Assembly (NCBI GenBank): GCA_021234155.1
Contig: JAJEKV010000021.1
Coordinates: 12,523,760 to 12,587,759, forward strand
Direction: 5' to 3'
Length of the DNA stretch: 64,000 nucleotides
DNA from: Isoetes taiwanensis
Lineage: Eukaryota > Streptophyta > Lycopodiopsida > Isoetales > Isoetaceae
This document shows positions 12,021 to 22,243 of this stretch, piece by piece. The number at the start of each line of letters is the position of its first letter. The stretch's first letter is position 1. Made by a program: the position numbers and the translations under genes. Under the pieces are notes generated by a model, which saw only the letters and a program-made list of their open reading frames with translations, made no database searches and was not told where the DNA came from.

Positions 12021-12717
12021 TTACTGAGTTTTTTTTACAGAATCCGGATTAATGCCAAGCTCTGCGGCCATTCTCTCGGCGTGTTCTCTTGTGATGGCAA
12101 TGGTCTGAGACAAATCCATTTTAAAATATCCTATAATGTCTGGAATCTCAACATCTATTGCCACAGATAAGTTTTGAACACGATCCGAGCCTTTTGTATC
12201 TAGCAATTCATCTTCCAAATCTGTAGGGAACTCTATGCCGGCGACAAGTTTCATTTTCTTCCTTCCATGGCGAGCTTCTGGGTTTTCAGTATCAGAGATG
12301 GCATCAGACGTACCCTTGTTAAGAGAGCATCCGGGTTATCTACAGTAAGGCACTATCAAATTTCTTGTTAAGAACTTCGAGCTTTTCGAAGATAGGCTCA
12401 AGAGCAGCTGAGGCCTTTTTCGTCTTTTCTAGCAATGCCCGGGTTTCTTGTAGCCTCTGTTCGAACCCCTTTTCATCTAACTTATCCAGGATCTCTTCCA
12501 TTTTACTAAGGTCCATCTCCTGAGTTATTTTAATGTCCGGCATGTCTTCCTCTTTGCACGTAGGCCTTGCCATTTTCTCTAATGTCTCGAAGAAAGATCT
12601 TAAGAATCTGCACACCTTATCGTCATATTCAAAGGCAACGCTATGTTTTCCGTACAGCAGAACCATCCTAGAAGTTGTCCCAGCTGAGAAGAAATCAAGA
12701 ACACAACCGTCGTCAGA
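12021..12717 (-). pseudogene. Methyltransferase-like gene, 3' part, cut by LTR element
   Basis: Reading the minus strand from the insertion site at 12,717, the frame gives VLDFFSAGTTSR followed by VAFEYDDKVCRFL. This resembles motif I and the following acidic strand of N4-C/N6-A DNA methyltransferases (typically DPFxGSGTT...E.D). A charged, probably helical stretch follows and ends in a stop at 12,340. After a frame change, a second open stretch (about 12,300-12,021) encodes KMKLVAGIEFPTDLEDELL and ends with a stop. The upstream half lies at 25,805-26,503, beyond the retrotransposon. The family assignment rests on one motif; a transposon-borne gene is possible. It is interrupted by the 13-kb insertion and by stops, so it is a pseudogene. 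Confidence 0.45.
12713..12717. repeat. Target-site duplication TCAGA (left copy)
   Basis: TCAGA directly abuts the outer end of the LTR at 12,718 and is repeated at 25,805-25,809 next to the other LTR. A 5-bp duplication is what Ty3/gypsy integrases make. Confidence 0.95.
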
Positions 12718-14318
12718 TGTGACGCTCCCTGCTAAATATACGGCACTCGGCCGTACACTCGGCAGGAAATCCCCCATCTGGTCCTTCAACCGCACGGGCC
12801 CTCCGTCTATCCCGCACTCTGAGATGATCGTAGTGCGGGAATGGGACACGAAGGTGTCTTGCGTGCCCTTCCCCTATGGGCTTCTATCACAACGGAAGCA
12901 CAAACATCATCAGAACTAGCAATACAATACAATATACTACCTCGAAGGGTAGCTCAGCCACATATCCATAGGTGCAAAGAACATAATCATATGCCATAAA
13001 ACATGAGAGCTTCTACCCGTGGCTCTGACACATAAGAAAGTCGACTGACTGGATAGGCCTCAAGATAGAGCAGACCGAGTCATAACAATGGCGGGGCTGG
13101 CATAAGATAATGGCTAGGGTTGAGATCAGGCTCTGGGCTGACTCTAACCTTTCGGATACGCAATCCCATGGCATCACCCATCGGGACTACTCCAGGTTGC
13201 ATCTCCCTGGTCCGTCGAGGTAGGAAGGGTTGCATCTCCCCTTCCCGGGGTCTAGAGGCTCTACGGGCGGCTAGAGAATCGTGGCGACACACGATTCGTA
13301 CCCGACTGAACCCCCCAAAACAAGAGCCAAGCTGACACTTGCAACTCTTGAGAGGCAGGGCGACACCATCGCCCCAGGAGGTGTCGGACCCATGCTCGGC
13401 CCACACGAAGTGACCGACCATAAGCCTAGCTCACTATGGGATCCCCCGTAGCCCCCACTCGGCAGGGATCCTCCCTCCATCTTGCCTCTAGCCCCGTTGT
13501 GTAGTGCTGAGTCACATCATAGCTTCCATAGCCCGGTGGGTTCCTATGCACAGGCCGCATATAAATAGGAACTAAGGGATATACACTAGGAGCATACTAC
13601 ATATGGCCCTGGGTCTCTACCCCCCTTCCCAATACAAGAGGAGCAACATGATCAACCAACATCACATACATTATATCATGATAAATATCATAAGAACATC
13701 TTAACCTAATCATACCTATCTAACTTACAGTTAGGGTTCCTTGATTAGGGTTCAAGATGTTCAACAAGGGTTCTAGGATGGCTCTACTCTAGACACGAAA
13801 TACTAACTCATCTGGAGTGCTAACTTCCAGATGAACTAACATGAACTCCACTCCACCTACCTGCTCCAGAAGCGCTTCCTCCCATTCCTAGCGTCTCCAT
13901 GCTCCTTGACGTGGGTCGAAGGCTTGCTCCCTCTACGATCATGCACACCTTCCAGGGGCTGCTGCTCCAGGCTAGGCTATGATGAACGATGCTCGAAACG
14001 GGGTTTCGGGTACGTAGATGAGAGTTCAGGTGCTAGGGTCAGGAAAAAGGGTCTAGGGTTAGGGTTTGAGCCAATATAGGTGTGGGTCCACATGGGATGC
14101 CACGTGGCACCAATAGAATGAGGCCGTGTGGCGGTTGCCCAATAGGATAAGGCCATGTGGAAATGGGCCTTATCCTAAGGTTATCTAAGTTAATAAATTA
14201 ACTTAGATGTGCACCCCTTGCCACTTTCTAAGGCATATAAGGCTACATAGGTAGACTTGTATGGTGACGGGTCCAGGAATATACATATTTATAGCATATA
14301 TTCCCCTAGAACGTCACA
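12718..14318 (-). repeat. 3' LTR of element 1
   Basis: A 1,601-bp direct repeat of 24,172-25,804. On the + strand it begins TGTGACGCTCC and ends AACGTCACA. It holds the conserved block around 13,610-13,635 shared with the other LTRs of the window, and a palindrome (arms GGAATATA/TATATTCC) near its 14,3xx end. Open frames inside it (for example 13,080-13,480) are mirrored in the other LTR and are not genes. Confidence 0.97.
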
Positions 14319-14334
14319 TTCTCCCCCCCTTAGG
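14319..14334 (-). other. Polypurine tract (PPT) of element 1
   Basis: The minus strand reads TAAGGGGGGGAGAA immediately before the 3' LTR, the expected plus-strand primer for reverse transcription. Confidence 0.9.
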
Positions 14335-14335
14335 A

Positions 14336-14355
14336 CAATGCTGTCCTCAGCATTG
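14336..14355 (-). other. Stem-loop next to the PPT
   Basis: CAATGCTG-TCCT-CAGCATTG gives a perfect 8-bp stem with a 4-nt loop. Elements 2 and 3 have a related stem at the equivalent place (29,467-29,484 and 63,388-63,405) with changed base pairs and loop TCCG. Confidence 0.7.
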
Positions 14356-15119
14356 CGCTAAGGTGACGAGCTTACCCTATGCCTGCAAAACAACACATGA
14401 ACATACAGTTTAATTCAATTTAAACGATCAACTTCCTATTAAAGAGTTAAATGTCAAAATTTAGGCTATATTTGTATTTAGCCTTAACAAGGTTATTTCT
14501 TATAATAATTCAAAACATTACTATAAGAGTTATTAGGGTTCATAATCTAAATTATGGTTCCCCCATCTTCTCGTAATGCCCCCCACCTCGATGCTCACTT
14601 CTCACTTGCCTGCACAAGGAGCACATTACGTTAGTTTAATTAATAAATTTGTGGTTTTAGGGGACCACCCCCCTTACCAATACCTTGCACTCGATCATGG
14701 CCTTTTCGGATTTGAGCTTAAGGACCATTTAAGATGATCCCATCATTGCCCATGATCAAGTGCTACCTTGTACTCGGTTACCCGGTGCCGAGTACCCCTA
14801 GTGCATCATGCCCCAAGGGTTTTAAGCTAGGGAACGTCTCACGATCCGATCACTTTGACCTTCACCATGACCCCCCTATGGCCAGGTGTGCGACCCCCGC
14901 ATCGTGGCATAGGGAGCATCCGACTGATGTCCCATCATCGCACACCATGCCTTACTTCTCTCTCTCGCATGACCCTATTGGTCATGTGCACCTCTTGGTG
15001 CACGTTGGCCTAGAGAATGCCTTAAAGGCGTATCCCATCATCGCCCACACGTTCCAAGATTCTGGCACATGTGCTCTACTAACTAGAATACATGAGCCAG
15101 ACTTAAGGCTAACTAAAAG
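14356..15119. other. 3' untranslated interior of element 1
   Basis: About 760 bp between the chromodomain stop and the PPT region, without a supported gene. The 129-aa frame at 14,734-15,123 (+) is antisense to the element and has no recognisable domain. Confidence 0.6.
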
Positions 15120-15578
15120 CTAACCTTCTGGCAAGTCGGGGTCGACCAAGTTGGAGACGACTCGCCCATCAAACTCCTTCATAAACTCTGGGTATTGCTT
15201 CTCCAAATCTTGCTTCAATACCCATGTTGCGTCTTCCACGGGCAAGTGCTTCCATTTGACCAAATACTGGAGGAACTGGGACCTCCTAGTCTTCTTAAAT
15301 GACTTATCACGAAGTAGTTCAGGCACAATTTCAACTTGCTCTTCTGTCATTTCCAACAAAGTTGGAGTATCCAAGACCTCATCAGGGTTAGGATTGTGCC
15401 TTTTCAATAAACTTACGTGGAAAACCTTGTGAACCTTGAGATGGGCCGGAAGATCCAACTTGTAGGCTTGGGAGCCCACTCTCTCCAAAATCTTGAACGG
15501 ACCAGCCCACCTAGGGGCAAGCTTCATGCAACTCCCAATCTGAAGCTTTGCTTGCTTAACCTTGATCTTCAACCACAC
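15120..15578 (-). CDS. Integrase C-terminus with chromodomain (element 1)
   Basis: The 152-aa frame begins in the integrase C-terminal SH3-like region: CMKLAPRWAGPFKILERVG and VFHVSLLKRH, the standard Ty3/gypsy blocks. It ends in a chromodomain at residues about 87-135 (FLQYLVKWKHLPVEDATWV, then LEKQYPEF). Chromodomains on integrase direct insertion toward chromatin carrying particular histone H3 marks in chromoviruses. This is relevant because the same element encodes an H3-like protein. It is in a different frame from the integrase core ending at 15,752, so a frameshift separates them. Confidence 0.9.
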   Translation of the reverse strand: MWLKIKVKQAKLQIGSCMKLAPRWAGPFKILERVGSQAYKLDLPAHLKVHKVFHVSLLKRHNPNPDEVLDTPTLLEMTEEQVEIVPELLRDKSFKKTRRSQFLQYLVKWKHLPVEDATWVLKQDLEKQYPEFMKEFDGRVVSNLVDPDLPEG

Positions 15579-15751
15579 GCTATCGCCTACCTTGAACTCT
15601 CTTACGCTTCTGTGCCTGTCGGCTACACTCTTCTACCGACTTCTTGCTGCTAGGAGGTACCCCCTTACTTCTTCCACCAACTGCTGCATATCTCCTAGCA
15701 TCTGCTGGGATACTTCAACCTTAGACACAGGATTGTGCCAAGTATCCGGGG

Positions 15752-16477
15752 TTAGGCACTGGTCCCGTAATTAATCATGAAAGGAGACGACTCCTGCTTC
15801 GTATTATTGTAGGCGAATTCCACCAAGTGGATGAACTCATCCCACTTGGACTGCTTATTCCACACGTAGCTTCTAAGCATGTCTTCAATAATTCGATTCG
15901 TGCGCTCCGTCTGACCATCTGTCTGCGGATGATAAGCCGTGCTCATGGAGAGCTTCGTCTGAATGGTGCTAAAGAGGTCCTGCCAAAAGGCACTCATAAA
16001 CTTAGAGTCCCTGTCCGATATTATCTCCCGAGGCATACCATGGAGTCTAAAAATCTCCCTTACAAAAAGCTTGGCAGTATCTAATGCTGTGTCCGTAGTT
16101 TTGCAAGGCACAAAGTGCGCCATCTTAGATAATTTGTCTACGACAACCATTAATGCATCCTTGCCTCGAAGAGTTCTAGAAAGTCCTGTAATAAAATCCA
16201 TGCTTATGACCTCCCACTTAGCATTTGGCACCCCCAATGGCTCTAAGGCACCTGGAATTCGAAGTTGCTCCGCTTTCGTCTGCTGACACAACTGGCATTC
16301 CCGAATATATCTGGCTATCTGCTTCTTCATTCCCGGCCAGAAATAGCTACTCCGAATCTTGAAGTAGGTCTTCATGAACCCTGCATGCCCTGCTATTGGG
16401 CTGTTGTGTGTGTCATGAAGAATTAACTTCCTTATACCTGACGATTCGGGCACACACAACTTGTCCTTATGGTACAC
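15752..16477 (-). CDS. Integrase core (element 1 pol)
   Basis: The 241-aa frame contains the HHCC zinc-binding module (His at residues 24 and 31; Cys at 61 and 64, CQLC). The catalytic triad is Asp94 in SMDFITGL, Asp155 in IISDRDSKF and Glu191 in GQTERTNRI. The 35-residue gap between the last two fits D,D(35)E integrases. It would cut the target and join element ends with a 5-bp stagger, consistent with the TCAGA duplication. Frameshifts at both ends separate it from RNase H and from the chromodomain, so this copy cannot make a continuous Pol. Confidence 0.95.
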   Translation of the reverse strand: MYHKDKLCVPESSGIRKLILHDTHNSPIAGHAGFMKTYFKIRSSYFWPGMKKQIARYIRECQLCQQTKAEQLRIPGALEPLGVPNAKWEVISMDFITGLSRTLRGKDALMVVVDKLSKMAHFVPCKTTDTALDTAKLFVREIFRLHGMPREIISDRDSKFMSAFWQDLFSTIQTKLSMSTAYHPQTDGQTERTNRIIEDMLRSYVWNKQSKWDEFIHLVEFAYNNTKQESSPFMINYGTSA

Positions 16478-17037
16478 AAGTTGCCTTCCTTCCTATAATG
16501 CTTGAAGGCTTCTCGTTCCTTATCTGTTCTAGCCTCCCTAGAGAGGCTTGCCCATACCTCCTTGAAATCACCATCAGATGGTAATGTCTCCTCAATCTTC
16601 TTGCCATACCCACTCGAAAGAGTTGATATAGCATTACAATGTATTCTCGTATCAAGGGGTTTCCTAGAGAGGGCGTCAGCCACCACATTCAACTTACCCC
16701 GCTTATAAGCAATCTCAAAATCATACTCCTCAAGGAATTCCATCCACCTCCTTTGCCTTAGATTAAGAAGTGGTTGGGTAAAGATGTATTGGAGGCTCTG
16801 GTGATCAGTATCTAACTGAAATTTCCTCCCGAGCAAATAGTGCCTCCAAATACGAAGAGCTCTCACAATAGCTAGAAGTTCCTGATCATGGGTTGGATAG
16901 CGCTGTTCGGTGTCGTTCAACTTCTTGGAATCATAGGCTACTACTCTTCCTTCTTGCATAAGGACTCCACCTGTTGCTATCTTACTTGCATCTGTTGCTA
17001 CTATCTTGTCCTTATCTGGATCTGGCAGAACTAACAC
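16432..17037 (-). CDS. RNase H domain (element 1 pol)
   Basis: The 201-aa frame carries the Ty3-type RNase H: ATDAS (first catalytic Asp), VVAYDSKKLNDTEQRY, HDQELLAIVRAL (catalytic Glu), DTDHQSLQYI and VVADALSRKP. It overlaps the integrase frame by 46 bases in another register. Upstream, between RT and this frame (17,038-17,140), the coding register changes and an in-frame TAA occurs. Its role is to degrade the RNA strand after minus-strand synthesis. Confidence 0.93.
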   Translation of the reverse strand: MLVLPDPDKDKIVATDASKIATGGVLMQEGRVVAYDSKKLNDTEQRYPTHDQELLAIVRALRIWRHYLLGRKFQLDTDHQSLQYIFTQPLLNLRQRRWMEFLEEYDFEIAYKRGKLNVVADALSRKPLDTRIHCNAISTLSSGYGKKIEETLPSDGDFKEVWASLSREARTDKEREAFKHYRKEGNLCTIRTSCVCPNRQV

Positions 17038-17140
17038 TGGTGCTGTTGTTAAGGCTTCTTTAAGCTTTTAAAATGAAGCTTGAACATTTTCTAGCCAATG
17101 TGTTCTCCAATCTTTCACCTTAACACTCTTAGGAGATCCA

Positions 17141-18142
17141 TCAAGGGGATGCCCACTTAGCGAAGTCCTTCACGAACTTCCTGTAGTATCCCGCCAGACC
17201 AAGGAAACTCCTTACTTCTGCCACGTTCTTGGGAGCTGGCCAATCAACTACTGCTTCAATCTTAGATGGATCTGTAGAAATCCCTTCAGCTGTTACCACA
17301 TGTCCCAAGTATTCCACTCGACCTGTTGCAAAGTGGCACTTGGAGAGCTTCCCATACAACCGATGACGTATCAATTTCTCCAACACTTTCCTCAAATGCT
17401 GACAATGATCTTCAAGGGACTTGCTGTAGACTAGAATGTCGTCAAAGAAAACAATGACAAACTCATCCAAGAACTCTCTGAAGATGTCGTTCATGAGGCG
17501 CATAAAAGTTGCTGGAGCATTCGATAAGCCAAAGGGCATTACTGTAAACTCAAAGTGGCCATACCGCGTTCTAAAGGCGGTCTTATGGATATCCTCTTCT
17601 TTTATTCTTATCTGATGGTACCCTGACCTTAAGTCGATCTTAGAGAATACTTTTGCTCCTTGGAGCTGGTCCATCAAATCATCTGCCCTTGGCAAGGCAT
17701 ACTTATTCTTTATCGTCTGCTTGTTGAGCTGACGATAGTCTATGCACATTCTTAGGCTGTCATCTTTCTTCTTCACGAAGAGTATGGGTGCTCCAAAAGG
17801 AGACACACTTGCTCCAATAAATCCAAGCTCAAGCAATTCCTGGAGCTGCTTCTTGAGCTCTATCAACTCCGGGGTGCTCATTCTGTATGGTGCCTTGCTG
17901 GTAGGCTTAGCATCTGGAGCTAATGTGATCTCACATTCTAAACCTCTATAAGGTGGTAGCTGCTGGATTTCATCCGGGAATACATCCTTGAATTCTGAAA
18001 TGAGCCTTGCTACTGGCTTGGGCAACTGATTCCCCTTTTGGTCACTTCCATCCTGTTTATTTGGCTCAATTGCCTCTATCCTCAAAATATAGTCCACCTT
18101 ATTTCTTTCTATACTTTTCCTAGCTGCTTCAAAGAAATACAC
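17141..18142 (-). CDS. Reverse transcriptase (element 1 pol)
   Basis: The 333-aa frame shows the Ty3/gypsy RT order: [37 protein letters not shown] (motif A, first Asp), [12 protein letters not shown] (motif B), FFDDILVYS (residues 232-240, the catalytic YxDD equivalent), [15 protein letters not shown] and [12 protein letters not shown]. It ends early at 17,141 where the SPL block is expected, because of a frameshift. It has no ATG of its own: it opens with GTG inside the gag-protease frame, overlapping it by 34 bases in the -1 register. Ribosomal frameshifting or a mutation in a once continuous gag-pol are both possible; I see no canonical slippery heptamer. Confidence 0.95.
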   Translation of the reverse strand: MYFFEAARKSIERNKVDYILRIEAIEPNKQDGSDQKGNQLPKPVARLISEFKDVFPDEIQQLPPYRGLECEITLAPDAKPTSKAPYRMSTPELIELKKQLQELLELGFIGASVSPFGAPILFVKKKDDSLRMCIDYRQLNKQTIKNKYALPRADDLMDQLQGAKVFSKIDLRSGYHQIRIKEEDIHKTAFRTRYGHFEFTVMPFGLSNAPATFMRLMNDIFREFLDEFVIVFFDDILVYSKSLEDHCQHLRKVLEKLIRHRLYGKLSKCHFATGRVEYLGHVVTAEGISTDPSKIEAVVDWPAPKNVAEVRSFLGLAGYYRKFVKDFAKWASP

Positions 18143-19839
18143 TGCATGGGAGAAGCTGCCTTCTTACCTTTCACTATGAATTTGATGCCGTCCGGTGCAG
18201 TCATGGAGATCTCGTTACGGTCGCAGTCGATCATGGCTTTCGCTAGCTTTAGCAACTCCATTCCTACTATAAGGTCATACCTTCCAATTTCCATGACCTC
18301 TGCCTCCATAGGCCACTTACTTCCACTAAGGTCTATGTCAAATGTGATCCTCCTCCCCTTAGTGTGCCGGATGGCACCGTTTGCCATGCTAACTGGCCTT
18401 GGCTTAGACTTCAAGACTTTATTCTTCATTAGGGCAGCCAGCCTAGGAGATGCAAAGTTATGAGAGCTACCTGTATCTATCAACACTAGATATGGACTGC
18501 TATCTATGATCCCCTCAGCCGCAATGACTGTGGACTGATTTTCAATATCGTCTGACTCAATGTTTGCACATATATGGCACTCACCCTCTATGAAGTCCTG
18601 GCCGTCCTGCTGGTTGTCGTCTTCGTCTGCTTCTGTTGGTGAATCCCAATCCCCAAGCTCTGCCAAAGCTACCTGCATGACGAATGGACAATCATGTGTT
18701 CGGTGCCCTGGCTGGAAGCACCTAAAACATAGCTTCTTCTCGATACACTCCTGTCTCTTCTCTTTCCGCAGACTGTCTAAAAGATGCTTTAGGGCACTGC
18801 CCCCTGATCCACTTTGCGTTTTACGATCCCCAAAGGTCTTACCCTGAGCTCTTCCTTGCTGCTGGCCTGCTGATGGTGTAGTTGTTGATTGTTTACTCTG
18901 GTACTGCCCTTGGTACTGACCTGCTGATTTACCTTTGAAGGCTGACTGTTTCTCCCCTGGGTTTTGTGGTGCTTCTTCCAAACTTATGGCTTTATCCTTG
19001 ACTTCTGCCACTGACTTTGGGTTGATTGCCCAGACTAGCCTTTTGATATTGCTGTTCAATCCTTCAATGTAGGTTTCAACCGCTTGTCTTTCCGAAACTC
19101 CGGGGACATGGAGCCTGAGCCGCATGAATTCCTCTGTGTACTTTGCTACTGACAAGGTACCCTGGTTCAATCTGTAGAATTGCTGGATCTGCCTGCTGGT
19201 ATGTGATCTTGGCACATAATGCTTGCGAAAGGCCTTGCTAAAGGTCTTGAATCTGCAACTGTTCCTTTTAAGCTTATTGGACTTTGCGTAGCCTTTCCAC
19301 CAAATTCTAGCTGCTCCTATTAAGTTTGCTGTAGCAACCTTCCCTATATCCTTGTCCTTCATGCCATAAGAGTTGCCAAACTCCTCCATCTCGTCAAGCC
19401 AGGCTTCTGCCTCCATACCTGACCTGTCCTTCCCTGAGAACTGACCCAACTTCCTAGTCTTCCACACATTGCTCATAGCACTGTCAACTTTCTTCTGATA
19501 GTCATCTGCCTTCCTTGCCCTGGCTCTTACCTGTGAAGTATCGGACTCACTCTCTGAGCTAGAACTGTCTTGGCTGTCCGAAGTGTCTGATGAACTGGAG
19601 CTAGGTGGTGTTGGGGTCCTTCTGTTTCTCCTTTTCCTCTTTTTGTCTCTGACATTTCCCTGATTGTCTTGCCCCTCTGGCTGTGGACCTTCCTCAATGC
19701 CTTGCTGAGGTAGTGGTAGAGGAGGTGGTGGTGCAGGTGCATATTCTTGGGCATTCATCAACGGGGTGGCCCAGTGAATCAGCTGATGCATCTGATTCCT
19801 CATCTGGGTGAGCCTTGCGTTGATTGATTCCACCGTCAT
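18109..19839 (-). CDS. gag: Gag-protease polyprotein (element 1)
   Basis: An intact 576-aa frame. Residues 38-45 are proline-rich. Residues 64-102 are a basic then Ser/Asp/Glu-rich SR-like stretch. Residues about 130-290 are the retrotransposon gag domain ([30 protein letters not shown]). Residues 371-384 form a CCHC zinc knuckle ([14 protein letters not shown]). Residues 451-540 form an aspartic protease with DTGSS at 455-459 and a late [10 protein letters not shown] flap/second-strand block. Gag would form the particle, the knuckle would bind RNA and the protease would process the polyprotein. A Met at 19,839 is a natural start. It is the best preserved gene of the element. Confidence 0.95.
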   Translation of the reverse strand: MTVESINARLTQMRNQMHQLIHWATPLMNAQEYAPAPPPPLPLPQQGIEEGPQPEGQDNQGNVRDKKRKRRNRRTPTPPSSSSSDTSDSQDSSSSESESDTSQVRARARKADDYQKKVDSAMSNVWKTRKLGQFSGKDRSGMEAEAWLDEMEEFGNSYGMKDKDIGKVATANLIGAARIWWKGYAKSNKLKRNSCRFKTFSKAFRKHYVPRSHTSRQIQQFYRLNQGTLSVAKYTEEFMRLRLHVPGVSERQAVETYIEGLNSNIKRLVWAINPKSVAEVKDKAISLEEAPQNPGEKQSAFKGKSAGQYQGQYQSKQSTTTPSAGQQQGRAQGKTFGDRKTQSGSGGSALKHLLDSLRKEKRQECIEKKLCFRCFQPGHRTHDCPFVMQVALAELGDWDSPTEADEDDNQQDGQDFIEGECHICANIESDDIENQSTVIAAEGIIDSSPYLVLIDTGSSHNFASPRLAALMKNKVLKSKPRPVSMANGAIRHTKGRRITFDIDLSGSKWPMEAEVMEIGRYDLIVGMELLKLAKAMIDCDRNEISMTAPDGIKFIVKGKKAASPMQCISLKQLGKV

Positions 19840-20160
19840 TTCCTCGTTGTTGTCATCTTCTTCACGTCCAAATAGGTTTCTGGGTACCCACTGGTGATGT
19901 CGGCCCTGGCCTTGAGAACCTGAGCCGGTGTTCCTTGCTGCAAGGATTAATCATCAATGCTTGTTATTTAGGTTACACATCAATCATATCCATTTACAAT
20001 TATTGTTAGGTACAAAAGAAATCATGTGAAAATTCCACTTACAAGTCAAGATCATAATAAGACATTAATATATATAGAAATACATTTCATGAATTACATG
20101 ATAATAGCTGAAGAGAGAATTTTCAATACAATTTAATTAATCTACAAGGCAATTTTTCCA

Positions 20161-21399
20161 TCATCGATGCCCCCCCATGGACTTGAAGAAGTTCTTAACA
20201 TTCTTCAATCGTAGCCCTTTGCCGACGTTCTGCAAGATCCTTGCAGCCGATCCCCCTTCAAGTGCTCTTGCCATCTGAGGTGCAGGAAGTTCGGGTGCCG
20301 TCGCCGCCACTACTGACAAGTGTGCGTCCCTGAGATGGCCCCTGGCGAAGTCGAGACAATGGAGAACTACAGATCTCTTGAAGAGGATAACATGATCTAC
20401 AACATAATCTATTTTGGCATGCTGTCTGAAGCCTGAGAGTGCTATAAGGAGCGCCACCGACTCTTCCCCTCTTGGGCTGAACTCCTTATGGAAAACTATC
20501 ATCTGCCCTTGACTAAGGGCCGGAAGATAGTATCTGAGTGCCTTGCCCTTCAATGAGCCCCCGGTTCCCGTGCCTTTCCTCTGAGCTGCTTCGCCGAAGA
20601 CATCTAATGCGAAGAGATCTTCGTGGTCCCTCCACATTGTTGTTGCATTCTCCAAGTTGATGCTGCTAGATGCTTCGCGCATGCTCCTGGAGCGCACTGA
20701 TCTGCTGGAGCTTGGGCCTCTTCCCGGCTTGTACAACCTGCTTTGAATCTGCTGGAATTCTTCTTCTGGAATGATGGGTTCCTGATGCTGATACATCTGC
20801 CTTATCTGTTGATAAGCTTGAATATCCGACATTGTTTCGCCGGCGTAGGAGTGTCGCTCCGCTACTTCCCTTGGGATTTCCTGGTAGGAGTAGTCGATGA
20901 AGTCACTGCCCTGCTCTTGTGCAATTAAGCCTAAGAGCTCGTCGATCCTGAGACCTTCTTCTTGGCAATAAGAAAGGTTGAGGACGTCGTTGGCCAGTAT
21001 GTACTCCTCGCCGACGATGATGACTGGAGTCAGGGCTGTGATACCAATTGGCGGTACGAAATCTCGCCTTAATATGCCTTCTTGCCGGGCTATTCGCCTC
21101 TCCATCCTCCTTGCTTCTCTCATCTCCCAACTCGGGTTCTCCTCCCCTTGCTGCTCGTAGTCTTGCTCAATCTGCAGCGTCGGTGTTCCTGAGGTGGAGC
21201 CATAGTATTCGTACTCCGAAGACTCGATCTCATGGATGCTGATCTGCTCCCTCTGGGTGTCGAGAGGTGCCAAATCTAAAGGTTGAATTGACGGCTCCCC
21301 TGGCTTATTGATTGCCTTATACTGCATGAACAAGGCTAAGGCTGCAGGAGCTGAGAGATATCTATGCCTATGATGCTTGCAGGTCATGTAATCTGGCAT
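20161..21399 (-). CDS. Unknown 412-aa ORF between H3-like gene and gag
   Basis: A long intact frame on the coding strand of the element, so it is likely element-encoded. It is acidic and Glu/Gln-rich in its first half (EIESSEYEYYGS, EEENPSWEMREARR-type segments). Basic/Ser-rich residues follow about 230-250 (RSVRSRSMREASSS). The C-terminal part is more hydrophobic (YYLPALSQGQMIVFHKEF, YVVDHVILFKRSVVLHCL) and ends in a basic tail (LRLKNVKNFFKSMGGHR). I recognise no family: it is not gag, protease, RT or envelope-like, and has no clear membrane segment. The small frame at 21,468-21,707, in another register, is probably its broken N-terminal part. Confidence 0.7.
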   Translation of the reverse strand: MPDYMTCKHHRHRYLSAPAALALFMQYKAINKPGEPSIQPLDLAPLDTQREQISIHEIESSEYEYYGSTSGTPTLQIEQDYEQQGEENPSWEMREARRMERRIARQEGILRRDFVPPIGITALTPVIIVGEEYILANDVLNLSYCQEEGLRIDELLGLIAQEQGSDFIDYSYQEIPREVAERHSYAGETMSDIQAYQQIRQMYQHQEPIIPEEEFQQIQSRLYKPGRGPSSSRSVRSRSMREASSSINLENATTMWRDHEDLFALDVFGEAAQRKGTGTGGSLKGKALRYYLPALSQGQMIVFHKEFSPRGEESVALLIALSGFRQHAKIDYVVDHVILFKRSVVLHCLDFARGHLRDAHLSVVAATAPELPAPQMARALEGGSAARILQNVGKGLRLKNVKNFFKSMGGHR

Positions 21400-21467
21400 A
21401 TTTCTGGTCCTGTCCCACAGCCTACTCTTGCCCCTGGATCCTCCCCCTACAGTTTGGGTAAGCGAAT

Positions 21468-21707
21468 CTAGGGATACCCATTTGGTGGCAAGCTAACTTC
21501 CCAGGGTAGAATCTGCTGGTCATACTGGCAAATGATATCAGTATAGAAGGGAGTTCTGGTCAATGTTGCATGAAGATCGAAGAGGTGGTCGAAGACATGG
21601 AAGGCTTGGTCAGCAGGAAGATCACGGATATGATTGGCAGCATCATACCATTTGACGAAGCTAGAAGGCGCCATGGAGCAGAGATGGATGTAGAAAATGG
21701 TTTGCAA
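21468..21707 (-). pseudogene. Probable N-terminal part of the unknown element ORF
   Basis: A 79-aa frame in which MAPSSFVKWYDAANHIRDL is the most likely start. It ends LPWEVSLPPNGYP just before a frame change into the 412-aa ORF that begins at 21,399. No domain is recognised. The sequence between the two frames contains stops in each register, so at least one indel is required to join them. Confidence 0.5.
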
Positions 21708-21976
21708 AGATCAATGGGAGACTGAAAAATCGCCTAGGATGCTAAGAGCAATTCCGAGGAAGGAAAAATGACAAATGGAGCCCCCTTTTATAGACTAAGG
21801 TTGTCTCGGGTTCCGTGCACAAGGGTTCTTGATGGGAAAAACTTTTGTTCAAAGGCTATGGATGTCCAAATGAGCTACCATGAAGTGCAAATCTAAGCAA
21901 AACAAGGCAAGAAATACTACATGGCAGGTTGTTGGGGTCAAAATTGGTTAAATTTGGCAAAAGACGGCCAAACCAG

Positions 21977-22243
21977 GTTGGTTCGCGCCAAACGCCTCTG
22001 CGTTGCGAACGCAAGTGGTTTTCGCGCGGTCCGACCCGATTTGGGTCATTTTTGGTTCAGATGAGGATTTCTAGGAATTTTGAGATGCTAACATGACTAT
22101 TTGGCTCGATTCTGATCTAACTAGCAACTTTTCTCATGCAAATTGGACATGGAATGGTGTAAATTCGGCCAAATCGGGTTGGTTCGCGCCAAACGCCTCC
22201 GCGTTGCGAACGCAGGTGGCTTTCGCGCGGTCCGACCCGATTT
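21977..22243. repeat. Two CpG-rich units, 202 bp apart (element 1)
   Basis: Two copies of a roughly 65-bp unit start at about 21,977 and 22,179. They are nearly identical and rich in CpG in an otherwise AT-rich leader. Each contains the inverted repeat GCGTT-GCG-AACGC plus TTCGCG motifs on both sides. They lie directly downstream of the H3-like gene. Confidence 0.85.

Noticed and set aside
13080-13480. Open frames of 69-113 aa in the LTRs (also 24,565-24,974, 47,293-47,499 and 62,203-62,699)
   Set aside because: They recur in both LTR copies, overlap each other on both strands and have no domain; they are non-coding LTR sequence.
20161-21399. Envelope or movement protein
   Set aside because: No signal peptide, membrane segment or recognisable movement-protein core could be seen.
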